The notes under the pieces are model-generated. The model ran no database searches. It had not been told where the DNA came from and saw only the letters and a list, made by a program, of their open reading frames with translations. Of a DNA stretch of 64,000 bases, positions 16,874-26,099 are shown piece after piece. Made by a program: the position numbers and the translations under genes. Source of the DNA: Salinibaculum sp. SYNS191 (GTDB taxonomy: Archaea; Halobacteriota; Halobacteria; Halobacteriales; Haloarculaceae); NCBI RefSeq assembly GCF_037338445.1, contig NZ_CP147838.1:3162001-3226000 (forward strand), given 5' to 3'. How positions within the stretch are numbered: the first letter of the stretch is position 1; each line of letters starts with the position of its first letter.

Positions 16874-17950
16874 TCAGGCGGAACTCGTGACCTCGATGTC
16901 CATCAGGTCAGAGACAGTCCGGTATCCGATGTTTCGTGCGTTCTCCTCGGGGAGCATCCCGAGTAACGCTCGCCCAGCATCCACCCAGGTGTCGAGTGCC
17001 CAGTCGGTATAGTGCCACTCGGCGGAAGCGTCCATCCCCCAGGTTAGTCGATCCGAGTACTCCTCGAGAACCACCTCGTACTCGTCGTAAAATCGCTGTG
17101 CAATCGTCTCGACGCCACCCCTCTCCGCAATCCGGGTTCGAAATTCGTCCTCGGTGAAGGTCCCCTCGCGGTACGCAAGCGGGTGTAATGTCGAGATATC
17201 GTAGGTCAGATTCGGGTTGTTCTCGAGGGCGTCGGCGACGAGTTCGCCCGTCGGTGTCTCTTGCCATTGATAGGTCGCGTGAACGAGAAACTGCGTGTCG
17301 CGGTTGTGGGCCATCGCGTTCGCGAGACTCGCTTTCGTGGGGCAGTCGCTGAACTCGTCCCACTCCTTGCGCATCTCCTCCGGATATCGCCACGGCTCCG
17401 ATGCATGCACCATTACGGGAATCCCACGCTCTGCAGCCAGGTCCCACAACTCGAGGGCTTCAGGGTCGTCTGGCTGCGGCGGCGGCTCTCCTTCGGGTGT
17501 CACCCGGCCTTTGAATCCGAGTTCGCCGAGCCCGACGTACGGCCACGCTTCGAGACGCTGTCTGAACGCCGCCGCGAGGCTATCGTAGTCTTCCCGGAGT
17601 TCGTCCCACCCGAACACAAAGGGGAGCAGCCGCTCGTCGTGCTCGACGAGTTGGCCCATATACTCGTCCGCGGCGAACCCGATCACCTGCTCTACCTTGT
17701 TGCGGGCCATCCAGCGGACGTACCACTCGATATCCTCCCGGATGACGCTGTAACCATCCCAGCCGTGCATGTGTTCGTGTGCAGACACCAACGGGCCCTG
17801 GTAGTACTCGTCGGGCCACTCGCGAACGTCGACGCGCTCTGCCGTCGTAGACTCGGAGGGGGCTGTCGACGTCGATTCGGGGTCGTTGCCGAGACAGCCT
17901 GCTGTTGCACCCAGGAAACTGAGGAACGCGCGACGACTCCATCTTCGCAT
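16874..17950 (-). CDS. Exported amidohydrolase-family metal-dependent hydrolase
   Basis: A 358-residue protein. The N-terminus MRRWSRRAFLSFLGATAGC is a Tat signal with a lipobox-like cysteine, so it is probably a membrane-anchored lipoprotein. The catalytic domain shows an amidohydrolase/TIM-barrel pattern: HEHMHG after the first strand (metal-binding His-x-His), GELGFKG, MVHASEPW, LVHATYQW and WGMDASAEW with the late aspartate. These positions match the amidohydrolase-2/TatD-like group. Substrate is not predictable. It is a single gene with no operon partner; the 306 bases upstream (17951-18256) show nothing coding. Confidence 0.75.
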   Translation of the reverse strand: MRRWSRRAFLSFLGATAGCLGNDPESTSTAPSESTTAERVDVREWPDEYYQGPLVSAHEHMHGWDGYSVIREDIEWYVRWMARNKVEQVIGFAADEYMGQLVEHDERLLPFVFGWDELREDYDSLAAAFRQRLEAWPYVGLGELGFKGRVTPEGEPPPQPDDPEALELWDLAAERGIPVMVHASEPWRYPEEMRKEWDEFSDCPTKASLANAMAHNRDTQFLVHATYQWQETPTGELVADALENNPNLTYDISTLHPLAYREGTFTEDEFRTRIAERGGVETIAQRFYDEYEVVLEEYSDRLTWGMDASAEWHYTDWALDTWVDAGRALLGMLPEENARNIGYRTVSDLMDIEVTSSA

Positions 17951-18256
17951 TATTGACCATACGGGGACGCCGTCTACAAATGGATTTACCCCACAGAGTT
18001 AGGTTGTGAGTGCCACGATGCTATTTGGGTTCGCTTTCTGCCCGTGGCGAGGGGACTTCTCATCACCATGTCTCGATTTGCCCTGGTGCATCCATCGAGC
18101 AGAGTGGTTCTGATACAATTCTGGTGGCTTGTTCTCAATGCATACAGCGTGCGAATTTTGCACTGGAGACAGAAGTGCACGGATCGATAACGGGATTCGC
18201 GTCTCCCTCTCACGAGGCCGAAGAAGCGTCTTGCGGGGGCGATACCTGGCGAACAG

Positions 18257-18676
18257 TCAGTCGGACTCCTCCTCTCGAACCGTTAATACGGGGACAGGTG
18301 ACCGTCGCACAACTCTTTCGGCGACGCTTCCCAGGATGATCCGATCGATGCCCGTCCGTCCGTGGGTTCCCATGACGACCATGTCGATGCCGTGCTCACG
18401 AATGTATTCCAGAATCTCTTCGTGGGGATAGCCCTCTACGAGTTCGGTCACGACGGACAGCCCAGCCTGGGTTCCCGCCACCTCATTGTCTCGTAATGCT
18501 TGACGTCCCTCCTCCTGAAGCATTTGTAGCAAGGGCCCCGAACGTGCTAGACGGAGGTCGACGACGTACAGAGCGTGAAGAGTCGCGTCCCACTGTGTGG
18601 CGATTTCGATGCCGTGTTGGAGAGCGGCTTTCGCCCCTTGACTCCCGTCGGTCGGAATCAAGATGTCGCTGTACAT
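18257..18676 (-). CDS. Universal stress protein, single UspA domain
   Basis: A 139-residue UspA protein starting MYSDILIPTDGSQGAKAAL. It ends with the ATP-binding signature GTHGRTGIDRIILGSVAERV. I set the start at the ATG at 18676, where the Usp fold begins; the longer frame from 18850 adds unrelated residues. Single-domain Usp proteins usually form dimers that mimic the tandem forms found nearby. Confidence 0.88.
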   Translation of the reverse strand: MYSDILIPTDGSQGAKAALQHGIEIATQWDATLHALYVVDLRLARSGPLLQMLQEEGRQALRDNEVAGTQAGLSVVTELVEGYPHEEILEYIREHGIDMVVMGTHGRTGIDRIILGSVAERVVRRSPVPVLTVREEESD

Positions 18677-18926
18677 ATTGCACGTTAGCTTGCAGAGAGT
18701 ATCAAAGCAACACACGAGACGGCACCACCGACTGGTCTCGACGCACTGGTGGAGAATCCTTCTGTCTCTCAGAACGCTCTTGATAGAATCCCACGTCGCT
18801 GACTCGGATATTGCTCCAGAGAGAGACCGTATCGGGTCTCGGCGGCTCACCGACAGTCGGAATCGGCCCTGCTAGCGTGGGCCCTTTTACCCAAACGTAC
18901 AAGCATCTCGGTAGCTAAGAGTGACC

Positions 18927-19607
18927 ATGGTAGCTCTCAGCGAACAAACAGCGGGGATGGAACTCACGCTCCCACTGCCAGTCCCGAATGCGCAACTATT
19001 TCGATACGCAGCCACCAGCGACATCCTCTCACTCCTCGCAAACAACCCGCATACACAATTCAGCATCCGAGACATCCGGCGAGCAACTGACCACAGTCCC
19101 AGCAGCGTCACAGATACGATCGACCTGCTGGTTGAAACCGATCTCGTCCACGTCACGAGAGAAGGGAATAAGAAACTCGTCCAAATCAATCGCGAACGCC
19201 TCTCGAAACCCGACGATCCCATTCTCCAGATCCCGCAGGCTGAGTTCCAAGACCCGATCCGCTCACTCGTCGGTCGCTTGCAGGACCAGATCGACACCAT
19301 CGCAGGCATCCTGATCTTCGGCAGTGTCGCCCGCGGTGAGGCCGACCGTTCGAGCGACATCGACTGCTTCGTCCTGGTGAGCGACGAAAAGGCGACCGCT
19401 CAGCAAACCGCTCACGAAGTTGCACGCGACCTCGAGGAGGAACGTTTCGATGGTGACCGATACCAGTTCGAAGTCCTCGTCGAATCCAGACGGAGCGTCA
19501 CCAACATCGGCGAGCGCCTCAAGGAAATCTTCACCGAAGGCATTGTCCTCTACGAAACAGACCAGCTTCAGGATGCCAAGGACGAGGTACTGACGAATGG
19601 ACGGTAG
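18927..19607 (+). CDS. HTH-nucleotidyltransferase (MNT) antitoxin of a HEPN/MNT module
   Basis: A 226-residue protein. Residues about 25-90 form a winged helix (TQFSIRDIRRATDHSPSSVT). Residues 131-146 (FGSVARGEADRSSDID) carry the nucleotidyltransferase signature G-S-x(n)-D-x-D. MNT proteins counter HEPN ribonuclease toxins, in some characterised cases by adding AMP to the toxin. The N-terminal winged helix suggests it also represses its own promoter. The first possible start is a GTG two codons upstream. It overlaps the next gene by 11 bases. Confidence 0.85.
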   Translation: MVALSEQTAGMELTLPLPVPNAQLFRYAATSDILSLLANNPHTQFSIRDIRRATDHSPSSVTDTIDLLVETDLVHVTREGNKKLVQINRERLSKPDDPILQIPQAEFQDPIRSLVGRLQDQIDTIAGILIFGSVARGEADRSSDIDCFVLVSDEKATAQQTAHEVARDLEEERFDGDRYQFEVLVESRRSVTNIGERLKEIFTEGIVLYETDQLQDAKDEVLTNGR

Positions 19608-20091
19608 TTACGTCGAAGACGCACTCACCGACGCCCAGCAAGCCTTCGAGCGGGAACCAGCACACAAAGAGTCCGGTCTCGACGTCGACGACGATGCACT
19701 CTTACAGCTCCGGAAGGCGTGCCGGCTCCTTGATGCTGCTCGCTTCCTGCGGACACAGAACGGGTACTACACAGTTGTCATCGAAACCTCATTTATCGCC
19801 ATTGAGCGGAGTATCCACTTCTACCTCCTTCACGCGACTGGCATGGACAGCACTGAATTCGTCTCCCATACCGACGTCTATCAGCGTGGTGCCGAAGCAA
19901 ATTTGTATAGCCGGTCACTCGGCGATCAGTTGCTACAACTCTGGCGAGAGAATCGCTCGAAAACCTACTATCGACAGGCCGTCGGTGGCGAGATGCAGGC
20001 CAATACCATGCTCCAACTTGCGACTGCTATCCATCACTATATTCTCGATTTACTCTCTGTCGACCACGAGTGTGTCTGCAACCGGGAGTGA
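19597..20091 (+). CDS. HEPN-domain toxin of the HEPN/MNT module
   Basis: A 164-residue all-helical protein overlapping the MNT gene. Helical segments such as YYTVVIETSFIAIERSIHFY match HEPN-fold toxins. The expected ribonuclease motif (Arg-x4-6-His) appears as R120-SKT-Y124-Y125-R, with tyrosines rather than a histidine. HEPN toxins cleave RNA as dimers and can be silenced by AMPylation of a tyrosine by the MNT partner, so the tyrosines here are notable. The pair looks intact. Confidence 0.78.
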   Translation: MDGSYVEDALTDAQQAFEREPAHKESGLDVDDDALLQLRKACRLLDAARFLRTQNGYYTVVIETSFIAIERSIHFYLLHATGMDSTEFVSHTDVYQRGAEANLYSRSLGDQLLQLWRENRSKTYYRQAVGGEMQANTMLQLATAIHHYILDLLSVDHECVCNRE

Positions 20092-20131
20092 ATCACCATC
20101 AAATAGCGCGTACTGCAGATGGGTACCTCCC

Positions 20132-21007
20132 CTACATTCCAGAGCTAGCCTGCCCGGCAGCGTCCGCGGCAGCCACCACTGCTTCGACGCGGCGCTCTAG
20201 CGTCGAGTCATCCAGCAGCAGGCCGCGCTGTTCGTGCGTTACCGTCGCTTCCGGGGTCTTCCCCCGGTCCCCGTCTGCGAGGTCGAGCATCCCCTGTGCG
20301 AGGCTGGCGCCGAGGCCCTCTGCCCCCTCGAGCATCTCGCTCATCGCGTCTATCATCGTCCCCGTGGCGTCACCGACGCCGACGCCGCCTTCGATGTCTG
20401 TCACCGCGCGCTCGAGGCGCGGGGTGAGCAGCGCGTCCGCACGCTCGTCCGAGAGATCACCCCACACCGCGACTCCGTCCTGGACGGTCACCGTCCGAGT
20501 CTCACCAAACTCGGGAACGTCGGCCAGTGACTCCTCGTCCGGAGCGATATCGGGGGTTGCGCCCCCGGCGCGTCCGAGGTCGCTCAGCTCCCTGTCTGGC
20601 GGCCCGACGAGCGCGCTCCATTCGACCGGGGAATCGAGTTCCGCCTCCACGAGCGTGTAGGTCCGACTCGAGTCGGTATCGCCCCCACCCCCCTGCTCGT
20701 AGGTGTGGACGCGGACCGGCCGGCCGTCCACCTCGCCAGTCAGGTCGTGCTTGGCGAAGACGTTGATGCCGCCCTCCGGCGTCAACCCCAGGTTCTGTCC
20801 CATTCGCCGCCAGACTAACGCGTTGAACATGGTGTTGAGCAGCGCGGCGAGGAACAGGAGTGCAACGGCCCCGCCGAGTGCAATTGGCGGGCCCACGGGT
20901 ACTGCCGAGGCGGAGATGTATGGCTCTGCGAACCCAAAGCTCACCGCAGCGACACCGAAGGCGACGAGGACAACACTTCCTAGAAACAGGCCTGATTTTC
21001 GTGTCAT
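20132..21007 (-). CDS. Membrane-anchored protein of unknown function
   Basis: A 291-residue protein with two N-terminal transmembrane segments (LFLGSVVLVAFGVAAVSFGF and IALGGAVALLFLAALLNTMF). These are followed by a cytoplasmic or external domain of about 215 residues rich in acidic residues. That domain has helical stretches near the C-terminus (AMSEMLEGAEGLGASLAQGM). I do not recognise the family. It is convergent with the HEPN gene and divergent from the Usp gene at 21164. Confidence 0.65.
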   Translation of the reverse strand: MTRKSGLFLGSVVLVAFGVAAVSFGFAEPYISASAVPVGPPIALGGAVALLFLAALLNTMFNALVWRRMGQNLGLTPEGGINVFAKHDLTGEVDGRPVRVHTYEQGGGGDTDSSRTYTLVEAELDSPVEWSALVGPPDRELSDLGRAGGATPDIAPDEESLADVPEFGETRTVTVQDGVAVWGDLSDERADALLTPRLERAVTDIEGGVGVGDATGTMIDAMSEMLEGAEGLGASLAQGMLDLADGDRGKTPEATVTHEQRGLLLDDSTLERRVEAVVAAADAAGQASSGM

Positions 21008-21163
21008 CTGTCAATATCATTGTCAGAACTTTCGAGGAAGGGTTAAAAAAGTACGGTGTGGGGTGGGGGGATGGCTCCCGTTGTGTGACGCAAGCGCTCA
21101 GCGCGAACGCAGGCGGGTGACAAACCACTTCACAGTGCTTCTCGTAGTCACATCCAGTAGAGC

Positions 21164-22042
21164 ATGTACGACGACATTTTACTCCCGTTCGATGGAAGCG
21201 ACGGGGCTGCGGCGGCACTGCATCACGCGGCCGAGATTGCACACTGGGCCGATGCCACCATCCACGTTCTCTGTGTCGCGGATACGAGACGCGAGAGTGT
21301 CAGCGTCGTTGAGACGCAGGTCGTCGATGCACTCGTCCAGGAGGGCAAAGATACTGTCGAGGAAGCAGAAAAGACACTCAGCACACTCGGTGTCGACTAC
21401 GAGTCCGACGTCGTGCAGGGGAATCCAGCGCCGACGATCGTCGAGTACGCCGCGCAATACGACCACGACCTGCTCGTGATGCCGACACACGGCCGGAAAG
21501 GGCTCTCGCGTTACCTCATCGGCAGCGTTACAGAGAAGGTCGTTCGTCTGGCATCCATCCCCGTTCTGACAGTCCGGATGCAGTCCGACGAACAACTGGC
21601 CTTTCCGTACGAGAACCTCCTCATCCCGACCGACGGGAGTGCGGGCGCGAGCCGTGCTGCTGCACACGGCCTCTCGCTGGCTGGGTCTCTCGATGCGACC
21701 GTACACGCACTGTCCGTCGTCGATGCTGTTTCGCTCGGCCTGGACGTTCGCTCGGCGATTTCGGCACAGAAACAAGAGGAGACAGCGAACAGCGCGGTTG
21801 AGGACCTCATCGCTGACGCGGAGACCCACGGCGTGACGGAGACCGTCCGGCACATTGCACACGGGAAGCCGATCGAGAGCATCCTGGAGACGATCGAATC
21901 GAACGACATCGACGCCGTCGTGATGGGGACGACGGGGAGACGCGGGACGGATCGAATCTTGCTCGGGAGCGTCGCGGAAAAGACCGTCCGCTCTGCGCCA
22001 GTGCCAGTCATGACGATTGGCAGCGCAGAGGAGCAGTCGTGA
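21164..22042 (+). CDS. Universal stress protein, two UspA domains
   Basis: A 292-residue tandem UspA protein. Each half opens with a PxDGS-like strand end (LPFDGSDGAAAAL; IPTDGSAGASRAA). The ATP-binding signatures are THGRKGLSRYLIGS (first half) and GTTGRRGTDRILLGS (second half). Downstream, after about 60 bases, lies the CNNM/CBS gene on the same strand, so co-transcription is possible. An A+T-rich stretch (gttaaaaaagtacgg) lies upstream. Confidence 0.9.
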   Translation: MYDDILLPFDGSDGAAAALHHAAEIAHWADATIHVLCVADTRRESVSVVETQVVDALVQEGKDTVEEAEKTLSTLGVDYESDVVQGNPAPTIVEYAAQYDHDLLVMPTHGRKGLSRYLIGSVTEKVVRLASIPVLTVRMQSDEQLAFPYENLLIPTDGSAGASRAAAHGLSLAGSLDATVHALSVVDAVSLGLDVRSAISAQKQEETANSAVEDLIADAETHGVTETVRHIAHGKPIESILETIESNDIDAVVMGTTGRRGTDRILLGSVAEKTVRSAPVPVMTIGSAEEQS

Positions 22043-22102
22043 CCGTTGCTGTGTGAGTATACTTCATTGCTTATTTACTGTAGGATTCGATAGCAGGGCG
22101 TG

Positions 22103-23167
22103 ATGACCCCGCTCGAACTCAGCCTCCGTCTGGTCGCTGGTCTCGCCCTCATTTTGACCAACGGGTTCTTCGTCGCCATCGAGTTTGCGCTGACGCGTGC
22201 CCGTCAGTTCAGCAAACAGGAGTTCATCGACGGCAACGCCGCCCTCGAACGGGCGTGGGAGATGACACAGAATCTCGAGATCTATCTGACCACCTGCCAG
22301 GTCGGTATCACCGCATCGAGTATCGCGGTCGGTATCGTCGCCGAGCCCGCGCTTGCGGCACTGTTCGAGCCGTATTTCGCGAACACCCCGCTCGCATCGA
22401 TCGGGGCGGGAGCACTCATCGCGTTCGGTATCATCAATCTCTTGCATCTCACCCACGGTGAGCAGACGCCGACGTACCTCGGTGTCGAACGCTCCCGGCT
22501 GGTCTGTCGATACGGCGCAGGCCCACTCTACTGGTTCAACTGGCTCATCTCCCCGCTCATCACACTCGGTGACTGGGTTGCCAAAGCGACGCTCAAGTTG
22601 TTCGGCGTCGAAATGACTGGTGCTTGGCTCGAAACCGAAGAAGAGGTGCTCGAATCACGCGCCCAGCTCCGCAACCGTGTCGACTCGCTTCTCGAAGAAG
22701 GCGAACTGCCCGAAGAGCGACGCGAGGAAGTCCTCAGTGCACTCGATGTTGACACGCTCTCGATCCGCGAAATCATGGTTCCGGCCGACGAGATCATCGC
22801 CCTCTCGACGGCGGTCTCCCCCGGAGAAAACTTCGAGCGGATTCGGAACACGCCACACACTCGGTTTCCGCTCGTCGGCGAAGAACTCACTGAGTTCCAC
22901 GGCATCGTCTATGCACCCTCGATTATCGACCACTTCGAGGAGTTGCACTCCGGTGACCTGTCGTTCGCCGAGATTGCAGCACCACCGATGACGCTCGCAG
23001 CGGAGACGAACGCCAGTGATGCGTTCGACCAGTTCCAGACAGAGGATCAGGAATTGGCGCTCGTCATCGAAGACGGTGCGGTCGTGGGCCTGCTCACTGC
23101 GACTGACGCACTCGAAGCAGTGATGGGCGAACTCGAAGACCCGCTCGACCAACGAGCGATGGCGTAG
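22103..23167 (+). CDS. CNNM/CorC-type transmembrane protein with CBS domains (hemolysin-like family)
   Basis: A 354-residue protein. The N-terminal DUF21/CNNM membrane domain (residues 1 to about 190) includes NGFFVAIEFALTRARQ and the conserved TCQVGITASSIAVG. Two CBS domains follow (about 205-345: IREIMVPADEIIALST and later ALVIEDGAVVGLLTATDALE). The bacterial and archaeal CNNM family exports Mg2+ or related cations, with ATP sensing by the CBS pair. It is convergent with the P-type ATPase gene. Confidence 0.85.
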   Translation: MTPLELSLRLVAGLALILTNGFFVAIEFALTRARQFSKQEFIDGNAALERAWEMTQNLEIYLTTCQVGITASSIAVGIVAEPALAALFEPYFANTPLASIGAGALIAFGIINLLHLTHGEQTPTYLGVERSRLVCRYGAGPLYWFNWLISPLITLGDWVAKATLKLFGVEMTGAWLETEEEVLESRAQLRNRVDSLLEEGELPEERREEVLSALDVDTLSIREIMVPADEIIALSTAVSPGENFERIRNTPHTRFPLVGEELTEFHGIVYAPSIIDHFEELHSGDLSFAEIAAPPMTLAAETNASDAFDQFQTEDQELALVIEDGAVVGLLTATDALEAVMGELEDPLDQRAMA

Positions 23168-23204
23168 AGACCTGCATGCCGACGCACTGGTGGCTCAGCC
23201 ACTC

Positions 23205-25934
23205 TCACGGCTGTGAACCGAAGATGCGGCTATTCAGCCTGGACACGACCACGTTGAGCACGAGGAACGCGACAAATCCAACGGCGATCAACCCCCAATC
23301 GCCGCGCGTGAGCGGAACGACTTCGAAGAAGTTCCGAAGCGGCGTGTAGAGGACTGCGAGGTGGACGAGCAGTGAGACGCTGATAGCACCGACGAGCCAC
23401 AGATTCGAGCGAAGCGCCTGATCGTACCGGGCACGAATCACCTGGATGCGGATCAACTCGACAACCACGATAAACGTAAACAGGAGCGACTGAGCACGGA
23501 GGAGTGACCCTGTGCGGTCGAGGGTGTAGAAGAACACGCCCAGGCCAGTCACTGCCAACAGGATGGCGATTGTGAGTATCGAGACGAGCACACGCGTGTT
23601 GATCACCCCTTCGTCTGTGGGTCGCGGAGGCCGGTCCATGAGCCCGTCTGCGTGCGGGTCAGCGCCCAGCGCGAGGGCGGGAAGTGTATCCGCGACGAGG
23701 TTGATCCAGAGAATTAGAATCGGGGTCAAAATCAACGCCTGTGACGTCCCCGAGAATTGTGCGGGGAAGAGTAGACTCCCGAGCAAGACGCCGAGAAACA
23801 CCACCAGAACCTCGCCGGTGTTGGTCGAGACGAGATAGTTGACGAACTTGCGAACGTTCTCGAAGATGCCCCGGCCCTCTCGGATGGCATCACGGATGGT
23901 CGCGAAGTTGTCGTCTCGCAAAATCATATCAGACGCCTGCCGAGCAACGTCGGTGCCACGCTGGCCCATCGCCACCCCAACATCGGCCTGCGTGAGTGCC
24001 GGCGCGTCGTTGACGCCGTCGCCCGTCATCACGACGTTGTGTCCGTTGTCCTGGAGTGCGTTCAGGATGCGCACCTTGTGCTCCGGCGTCACGCGAGCGA
24101 ACACGTCGACATCGTCGATCGTTTGACGTAGCTCGTCGTCGGAATATTCGCTCACCTCGGTCCCGGTGAGCGCTCCATCAGGGTCGAGCCCGATTTGCTC
24201 GGCGACGGCCGTCGCCGTCGTGAGATTGTCTCCAGTCGCGAGCACAGTCCGGATGCCAGCCGACTGGCAGTCCGCAATGGCATCTCCAACTTCCTCTCGT
24301 GGCGGATCCAGCATGCCCTGGAGGCCGAGAAACACCATCCCGTCCTCGATTTGCTCGGGGTCAGCGGAGGGGTCTGCAACCGCCTTCGAGGCGAATCCCA
24401 ACACTCGGAGGGCGTCCTCTCCGAACGACTCCGTCTGGTCGAGGATCTCCTGACGCGTTTCGTCGGTGAGATCGCTGACGTCGCCGTCTTCGAGATAGGA
24501 GTCACAGCGATCCAGCACGACTTCCGGCGCCCCTTTCATGTAGGCGGTCGGCTCCTCTTCTTCGACGAGTACGGTCATGCGCTTTCGCTCCGACGAAAAC
24601 TGGATTTCGCGGATGCGGTCTCCGGCCGAGTCGATATCAGCCTCGTCCGCTGCGCGCTGGAGTGCAATCTCCGTCGGCTCACCGCTATATTCGCCGTCTC
24701 GTCGCTCTACGTTGTTGCAGACGGCGCCACACCGCAACAGAGCGGCACGTGCCGTACGCGACTGTCGATCGCCATCCGCAGCAACTTGCTGGCCGTCAAC
24801 AGCGCCGTCCGCTGAGTCCACGTCTGACTCAGACAGGTCGACGACAGAGCCCGAGACGTAGAGCCGTGTGACCGTCATCCGGTTTTCCGTCACCGTGCCC
24901 GTCTTGTCGGTGACGATAACGTCGACCGAGCCGAGGCTTTCGACGACGGGCAGCCGTCTGACCAGCGCATTCCGGTCGACCATCTCTCGTGCGCCGAGCG
25001 CCAGCGTGAACGTCACCACTGCCGGGAGTCCCTCTGGAACACCCGCTACGGCGAGGGTGATACCAACGAGGAGAATCGCAACCGGCTCTGTCGCCGTGAA
25101 CAGGAACTGGACGGCGACGACCAGGAGGATCAACGAAACGACGAGCCCACCGATTTGCTTTCCGAGCGCTTCGACTTCGGTCTGGAATGGTGTCTGTCGG
25201 TCCTCGGCTTCGTCCAACTGTGTGGCAATCCCACCAACCTCTGTCTCCATCCCCGTCTCGACGACAACCGCTTTTCCCCTGCCCTTGACGACGCTCGTAT
25301 TCTTATACACCATGTTGCGGCGCTCGGCAAGGGGGGTCTCCTCGTCTACGCTCTCGGTACCCTTCTCGACGGGTGTACTCTCCCCGGTGAGAGGGGATTC
25401 GTTCGTCCGAAGCTCGTCGGCTTCGAGTACTCGGGCATCTGCTGGGACTGCATCACCCTGTTCGAGCAAGACGATATCCCCCGGGACGACCTGTTCTGCG
25501 TCGATGGATTGTTTCCGGCCGTCGCGAAGGACGGTCGCGTCCGGGCTTGCGAGTTCCCGGAGTGCCTCGATCGACCGGGTCGCCTGATAATCCTGGACGA
25601 AGCCAAACAACCCATTGGCACCGATGATGAGGACGATGAACGCCGCCTCGGTGTAATTTGGCTCACCGCCGGGAATGAATCCAACACCGAGAGACAGGAG
25701 GGCAGCCACGGCGAGCAGATAGATGAGCGGGTCACGGAACTGGGTGAAAAGCAGCGCGAGAACCGACGTCTGATCGGCCTCGTGGATATCATTTGGACCA
25801 TACTCCGAGAGCCTGCGCGCCGCGTCATCGGACGAAAGTCCCTCTTCGTCGGCCGTTACAGCCGAGAAGACCTCGTCGGTCGGCGTCGCGTGCCAGGGTT
25901 TCGTGTTGGTCATCTCCGAATGAGCCTGAGTCAT
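23205..25934 (-). CDS. P-type cation-transporting ATPase (type IIA-like)
   Basis: A 909-residue P-type ATPase. It has an N-terminal cation-ATPase domain (GLSSDDAARRLSEYGPNDI), TGES in the actuator domain, the phosphorylation site DKTGT, TGDGVNDAPAL in the hinge, and ten hydrophobic segments. PEGLP in M4, NTGEVL in M5 and NLVADTLPALALG in M6 match the SERCA-like type IIA group that exports Ca2+ (or Mn2+). The M6 position that is threonine in SERCA (NLVTD) is alanine here. The start was put at 25934 (MTQAHSEMTN); 25913 is an alternative, and the longer frame from 26069 looks non-coding. Confidence 0.9.
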   Translation of the reverse strand: MTQAHSEMTNTKPWHATPTDEVFSAVTADEEGLSSDDAARRLSEYGPNDIHEADQTSVLALLFTQFRDPLIYLLAVAALLSLGVGFIPGGEPNYTEAAFIVLIIGANGLFGFVQDYQATRSIEALRELASPDATVLRDGRKQSIDAEQVVPGDIVLLEQGDAVPADARVLEADELRTNESPLTGESTPVEKGTESVDEETPLAERRNMVYKNTSVVKGRGKAVVVETGMETEVGGIATQLDEAEDRQTPFQTEVEALGKQIGGLVVSLILLVVAVQFLFTATEPVAILLVGITLAVAGVPEGLPAVVTFTLALGAREMVDRNALVRRLPVVESLGSVDVIVTDKTGTVTENRMTVTRLYVSGSVVDLSESDVDSADGAVDGQQVAADGDRQSRTARAALLRCGAVCNNVERRDGEYSGEPTEIALQRAADEADIDSAGDRIREIQFSSERKRMTVLVEEEEPTAYMKGAPEVVLDRCDSYLEDGDVSDLTDETRQEILDQTESFGEDALRVLGFASKAVADPSADPEQIEDGMVFLGLQGMLDPPREEVGDAIADCQSAGIRTVLATGDNLTTATAVAEQIGLDPDGALTGTEVSEYSDDELRQTIDDVDVFARVTPEHKVRILNALQDNGHNVVMTGDGVNDAPALTQADVGVAMGQRGTDVARQASDMILRDDNFATIRDAIREGRGIFENVRKFVNYLVSTNTGEVLVVFLGVLLGSLLFPAQFSGTSQALILTPILILWINLVADTLPALALGADPHADGLMDRPPRPTDEGVINTRVLVSILTIAILLAVTGLGVFFYTLDRTGSLLRAQSLLFTFIVVVELIRIQVIRARYDQALRSNLWLVGAISVSLLVHLAVLYTPLRNFFEVVPLTRGDWGLIAVGFVAFLVLNVVVSRLNSRIFGSQP

Positions 25935-26099
25935 ACTCTCGAACGGTGTCTGGTTCGGGGGGCCAGATGCGGCGCTGTTCTCTCTTCGAATGGATACACC
26001 ACCGACCTGTCGAGTGGGACAACTGCGGGAAGGGACAGCGTTGGAACTGACACCACTGCCGGAGAGCACACCTCCTTCGCAGTGGTCAACGGAGACATT

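Noticed and set aside
18001-18256. Open frames upstream of the exported hydrolase gene.
   Set aside because: Short, with non-coding composition and no recognisable motif on either strand.
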